64,000 bases of DNA from Haloarcula sp. CBA1127 (GTDB lineage Archaea; Halobacteriota; Halobacteria; Halobacteriales; Haloarculaceae). How positions within the stretch are numbered: the first letter of the stretch is position 1; each line of letters starts with the position of its first letter. The DNA is taken from contig NZ_BCNB01000006.1 in NCBI RefSeq assembly GCF_001485575.1, positions 1,860,001-1,924,000 on the forward strand, written 5' to 3'. Of the stretch, positions 60,882 through 64,000 are shown piece by piece. Made by a program: the position numbers and the translations under genes. A model generated the notes under the pieces. It ran no database searches and had not been told where the DNA came from. It saw only the letters and a program-made list of their open reading frames with translations.

Positions 60882-62042
60882 ATGCCTGAATCCGACCGCA
60901 CGGTAAAATGCCCCATATGCGACGAGGACTTTGATCCGACAGTCGCGGGCGGATGGTGCACAAACCCAGACTGTGGTGAGTGGAAACACACCGACGAAAG
61001 CGCTGCTGATTTTGACACCGATGATGGGGTGCCGAACGATGCTGACCTGATACCGGAAGGCACGGACGAGGCGGACCCGATGGATGGCCGGTCGGTGGAG
61101 GCTAGCGACGAAACCGAGGCTCAGGACGGGCACACTGTCGACGATGATAGCGCCGACGAAGTCTCGGAGGATGAGGTCTCGGACACTGGGGCAGCTGAGG
61201 CCGGAGACGAGACGGCGGAGACAGCGGAGACGGCGGAAACCGCGGAGACAGCGACGGAATACGAAACTGAAGCCGACACCGAGGCCGAAAACGGAACCGA
61301 GCCGAACGCTGCGGAAGAACCCGACGAGGCCGACGAAACTCCGGACCAGTCCAGCGGTGACTCCGATGCGGACGCCGAGGTATCCGACGAAACCGCGGAG
61401 ACAGATGACGACGCGGCGACGATTAGCTGTCCGGACTGTGACCGCGAACTCGACGCCGACGCGAATTTCTGTGTCGCCTGCGGTGCCGACGTACAGGACA
61501 TCACACCGGGCGACGACGGCTCGCTCGACGCATGCCCGTCCTGTGACACCGCTGTCGACGACGATGCCAGTTTCTGTGTCAACTGTGGGGAGGACTTGGA
61601 CGCGCATCGCGGCGAGAGCGACACGCCGGCGGCTGACTCGGCAGGGTCGTCGACCGCCGACGAGACGGAGAGTGAGTCAGCAGCCACGGGCAACGCCGTC
61701 GACACACTCGCGTCACAGTCCACCGACGACGCGGCGGTACCGGACAAACTCGTCCTCTCGGTCGAGGGTCGTGACATCACCATCGAAGACGGTGACCGCA
61801 TCGGCCGGGAGATACGGGCGGCACTATTGGACGCCGGGCGACCGGAAGACGAAGCGGTTCGGATCCACCGCGAACACGTCCGGTTCGACCGCCAGCCGGA
61901 CGGGTACTATCTGGTCGACCTCGGGGATAACCCGACACGGCTGAATGAGACCCAATTGAAGAAAGGAGACCGGGAACCGATCCAACCGGGCGACGAACTC
62001 GAACTGTCGGGCGTCGCCACGATGACACTTCGGGCGGCGTGA
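60882..62042 (+). CDS. Zinc-ribbon and FHA domain adaptor protein (386 aa)
   Basis: Three cysteine-pair elements are present: CPICDEDF with WCTNPDCGEW (C10, C13, C26, C31), CPDCDRELDADANFCVACG (from about 183) and CPSCDTAVDDDASFCVNCG (from about 218). The last 90 residues (DRIGREIRAALLDAG, AVRIHREHVRFDRQPDGYYL, VDLGDNPTRLNETQL) form a FHA domain with the core arginine and the S/H-type contact region varied to HREHVRF. Between is a highly acidic stretch with AET-type repeats. A TATA-like gtattttattt at about 60843 may give it an own promoter. It probably links phosphorylated partners. Confidence 0.88.
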   Translation: MPESDRTVKCPICDEDFDPTVAGGWCTNPDCGEWKHTDESAADFDTDDGVPNDADLIPEGTDEADPMDGRSVEASDETEAQDGHTVDDDSADEVSEDEVSDTGAAEAGDETAETAETAETAETATEYETEADTEAENGTEPNAAEEPDEADETPDQSSGDSDADAEVSDETAETDDDAATISCPDCDRELDADANFCVACGADVQDITPGDDGSLDACPSCDTAVDDDASFCVNCGEDLDAHRGESDTPAADSAGSSTADETESESAATGNAVDTLASQSTDDAAVPDKLVLSVEGRDITIEDGDRIGREIRAALLDAGRPEDEAVRIHREHVRFDRQPDGYYLVDLGDNPTRLNETQLKKGDREPIQPGDELELSGVATMTLRAA

Positions 62043-62082
62043 CCACCCACAATTAAGCGGTCGGTCGGGAAATATCAGGCTG

Positions 62083-63354
62083 ATGGAGCGTGGTCGACTG
62101 GGGTTGGAACTCCGCGAGTCCGCCGCACTACTACGAGCTGAAACCTGGCTATTTGTGGGTGTGGGTCTGGCATGGCTCGTCTACGGTGGCTGGGTACTCG
62201 CGACGGGGCTGCTGCTGGCGCAGTTCCCAGGGCTCGAACGGACTGTTCTTGCGACACTCGCTGGCCGAACTGTCACGCTACGAACTGTACTCGCCGCTGG
62301 TCTCTGGCTCCTCGGTCCGTCGCTGGCGACCGTTGTCCTTGTCAACCGACGGCTTCGGAACAGCTACGGCAACCTTGCCGACGCGTATCGGCTGGACCAT
62401 CCAAGCCTGTTACTCGCTATCCCCGGCAGTGTACTCCTCGGCTGCCTGCTGCTCAGTGTCATACTCGGGCAGCTGTGGCCGCTCACGGTAGTCGTACTGT
62501 TCGGGACAGTGCACCTCGTCGCCCGGACCGTTGCCTACGGACACCGCGTCTACACGCTCTCGGTCCCACCACTCCTGTCGTTGCTGGTGTTCGTGAGCGC
62601 CGCCGCCCTCGGGACTGGGTGGCTGACCCAGCCGGTCATCGCACGCGGCGTGTCGTCGTCCCTGTCTCCGTGGCTGGTGCGGGCGGGCGTCGGCCCCGTG
62701 GCCGAGACGGCGCTGCAACTGACGGGCGTACAGCCATCGCAAGCCACACCTCTGTTCATCGCCGTCCCCGGTGTGCTGGCGGGCGTGTACCTCCTGTTCC
62801 AACTGCTCGCTGGAACCGTCGTTCGAATCCGCGCGCCGCTTTCGAACCCGCAACGCCGTCCGGACCAGCGGTTCCCTATCATGCCACCGGTCAGGACGTC
62901 GGAAAGCGGCACCGAGCGTCCAACTGCCGAGCGGGCTGTCGACGCTGCACCGGACACCCGGGAACAGACCGAGGACGGGACCGACCCCGCAGATACTGGT
63001 AGCGACGACGAGTCGCCGGGACACACCGGGACCCGAGTGTTTTCGCCCGACGAGGTTCCGGCGGCGGAACCGCCCGCTCACGGATCGGAACAGGACAACG
63101 CACAGCCGTCGGACGACGACGCGGAGCCGGAGACACCGGTCGACGACAGCGGTACAGAAACGGAATCGGAGACGGCCGGGACGGACGATACGGATGAGGC
63201 TGCCTCGGCGACAGACGAGGCATGGATGGACGATACGTCCGTCTTCACGCCGGGCGGCCGCGACGCCGGACAGTCGTACTGCGGCGAGTGCGGCGAGTCG
63301 CTCCCGCCCGACGCTAACGCCTGCCCGTCCTGTGGCGATCCCGTGGACGGGTGA
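62083..63354 (+). CDS. Polytopic membrane protein with C-terminal zinc ribbon (423 aa)
   Basis: About seven helices fill residues 20-250 (WLFVGVGLAWLVYGGWVLAT, LLLAIPGSVLLGCLLLSVIL, SLLVFVSAAALGTGWLTQPV, FIAVPGVLAGVYLLFQLLAG). Then come about 130 residues of acidic, disordered linker and a C-terminal zinc ribbon (YCGECGESLPPDANACPSCG). The ribbon is of the same type as those in the preceding adaptor. It likely anchors the signalling cluster to the membrane. A TATA-like acaattaagc about 30 bp before the ATG suggests its own leaderless transcript. Confidence 0.85.
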   Translation: MERGRLGLELRESAALLRAETWLFVGVGLAWLVYGGWVLATGLLLAQFPGLERTVLATLAGRTVTLRTVLAAGLWLLGPSLATVVLVNRRLRNSYGNLADAYRLDHPSLLLAIPGSVLLGCLLLSVILGQLWPLTVVVLFGTVHLVARTVAYGHRVYTLSVPPLLSLLVFVSAAALGTGWLTQPVIARGVSSSLSPWLVRAGVGPVAETALQLTGVQPSQATPLFIAVPGVLAGVYLLFQLLAGTVVRIRAPLSNPQRRPDQRFPIMPPVRTSESGTERPTAERAVDAAPDTREQTEDGTDPADTGSDDESPGHTGTRVFSPDEVPAAEPPAHGSEQDNAQPSDDDAEPETPVDDSGTETESETAGTDDTDEAASATDEAWMDDTSVFTPGGRDAGQSYCGECGESLPPDANACPSCGDPVDG

Positions 63355-63359
63355 GACGG

Positions 63360-63908
63360 TCAGCGGTTCGAAACGGGGATGTCACCGAGCGCAACGGTGT
63401 ATTGCGTCGATTGTACCGAGCCCCCGTCCGGATACACTAGCACCGTCACAGAGACGGTGTCCGGTCGTTCGCCGGGGGGCAGTAGCCACGACTTGGTCAC
63501 GTCGTCAGTTTGCTCCACTGATAGCTGTCCAGTGCTTGCGGATCCCTCAACCGTCTCGCCGCTGCGGGTAGTGACGCTGTCGAGACGAACTGCCGCGGGG
63601 TCTGACCCGGTGTTCGTCACGTTCACCGTGAGCGTGAACCGCCACCCTTCGTCAGCGGTGACAACAGACGCCGCATCGATGTGGGCTGAGACGTTCGCGG
63701 ACTCCAGGATCGGGTCACCGATGCCGGCACCGGCTTCCGCCGCTGTCGGCGTTTCGGGGACCGCCTCTCCTCCGGTGTCCCCGGTCAAATGATGCCCCAT
63801 CATACTCCCGAAGGTAACGACCTCGATGAGGATCGGCAAGCCGATTCCAACGATGATGAGGAGTCGTAGTAGCGTCTTCTGCTCCGGACCGTCGACGTCG
63901 TCGAACAT
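63360..63908 (-). CDS. Single-pass protein with Ig-like (CARDB-type) domain (182 aa)
   Basis: A helix at about residues 15-37 (LLIIVGIGLPILIEVVTFGS) is followed by a linker and a beta-sandwich segment (WRFTLTVNVTNTGSDPAAVR, VTKSWLLPPGERPDTVSVTV) resembling CARDB/NEW3-type Ig-like folds, with sequons for N-glycosylation. It would be anchored by its N-terminus and face outside. It is convergent with the zinc-ribbon membrane gene (5 bp between). Function unknown. Confidence 0.8.
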   Translation of the reverse strand: MFDDVDGPEQKTLLRLLIIVGIGLPILIEVVTFGSMMGHHLTGDTGGEAVPETPTAAEAGAGIGDPILESANVSAHIDAASVVTADEGWRFTLTVNVTNTGSDPAAVRLDSVTTRSGETVEGSASTGQLSVEQTDDVTKSWLLPPGERPDTVSVTVLVYPDGGSVQSTQYTVALGDIPVSNR

Positions 63909-63931
63909 GATGAGAGAGTAGTGAAGTTGTG

Positions 63932-64000
63932 TTAGACCGGGATCGGCGGGCTACCGGGCGCGAACAGTCCGTCAGCGACCATACTGGCAAGTGGCGGCCC
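63932..64000 (-). CDS. C-terminal end of a gene cut by the window edge
   Basis: On the minus strand the frame enters from the edge, reads GPPLASMVADGLFAPGSPPI plus two residues, and stops at TAA 63932-63934. Only 22 residues are visible, too few for a family call. It lies 23 bp upstream of the Ig-like gene and may form an operon with it. Confidence 0.5.
   Translation of the reverse strand, partial: GPPLASMVADGLFAPGSPPIPV

Overview
The window is chromosomal DNA of an extremely halophilic archaeon, most likely a Haloarcula species. Supporting signs are high GC, strongly acidic proteins, third-position GC/C bias, many leaderless genes with a TATA box about 25-30 nt before the start codon, Tat-type signal peptides, Bat-like HTH-10 regulators and a denitrification operon. 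The catalase-peroxidase at 45739-47934 is 731 aa long and, from memory, close to the Haloarcula marismortui enzyme; no database search was run.

Layout. 1-817: partial RecA/KaiC-like gene and a MinD/ParA ATPase. 1032-3705: FG-GAP beta-propeller protein and pyrBI. 3727-11385 (minus): a MoxR ATPase / DUF58 / membrane / coiled-coil / two-VWA-protein operon. 11586-17914: dms operon (regulator, small protein, DmsABCD). 18057-19734: YihY-like and TRIC-like membrane proteins. 19907-31298 (minus): an 11-gene nar operon (narA, Rieske narB, cytochrome b narC, a 60-aa membrane protein, narGH, a haem-b-type subunit, narJ, a membrane protein, a HEAT-repeat protein, an Mrp-type ATPase), divergent from narO (31479). 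32232-33933: HD phosphohydrolase, a small acidic protein and a TRAM-domain protein. 34040-37782: molybdenum cofactor genes (His-rich MoaB, MoaC, MobB-MoaE fusion) and a tungstate/molybdate-type binding protein and permease. 37900-41073: thiC, a 22-aa membrane microprotein, a conserved TIM-barrel-like protein and a Nudix hydrolase. 41679-45171: RNA-processing and proteasome cluster (exosome-associated RNA-binding protein, rnp3, rnp2, psmA, SBDS). 45187-56410: FUN14, katG, hflX, nnrDE, acylphosphatase, DNA glycosylase, UPF0212, UPF0058, VOC, esterase and DUF3179 genes. 57137-64000: a phosphosignalling cluster of VWA protein, FHA-bearing Ser/Thr kinase, PP2C phosphatase, zinc-ribbon/FHA adaptor and zinc-ribbon membrane protein.

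How it fits together. About 26 kb (11.5-38 kb) is devoted to anaerobic respiration: two outward-facing molybdoenzymes (DMSO/TMAO-type and nitrate reductase), each with its own HTH-10 regulator and TorD-type chaperone, plus cofactor synthesis and oxyanion uptake nearby. The nar operon has its own Rieske/cytochrome b quinol module and a haem-b subunit, as expected for an enzyme outside the membrane.

The least described system is the 57-63 kb kinase/phosphatase/VWA/FHA/zinc-ribbon cluster. It looks like a haloarchaeal counterpart of the bacterial TerY-P (VWA-kinase-PP2C) triads. Its inputs and targets are unknown.
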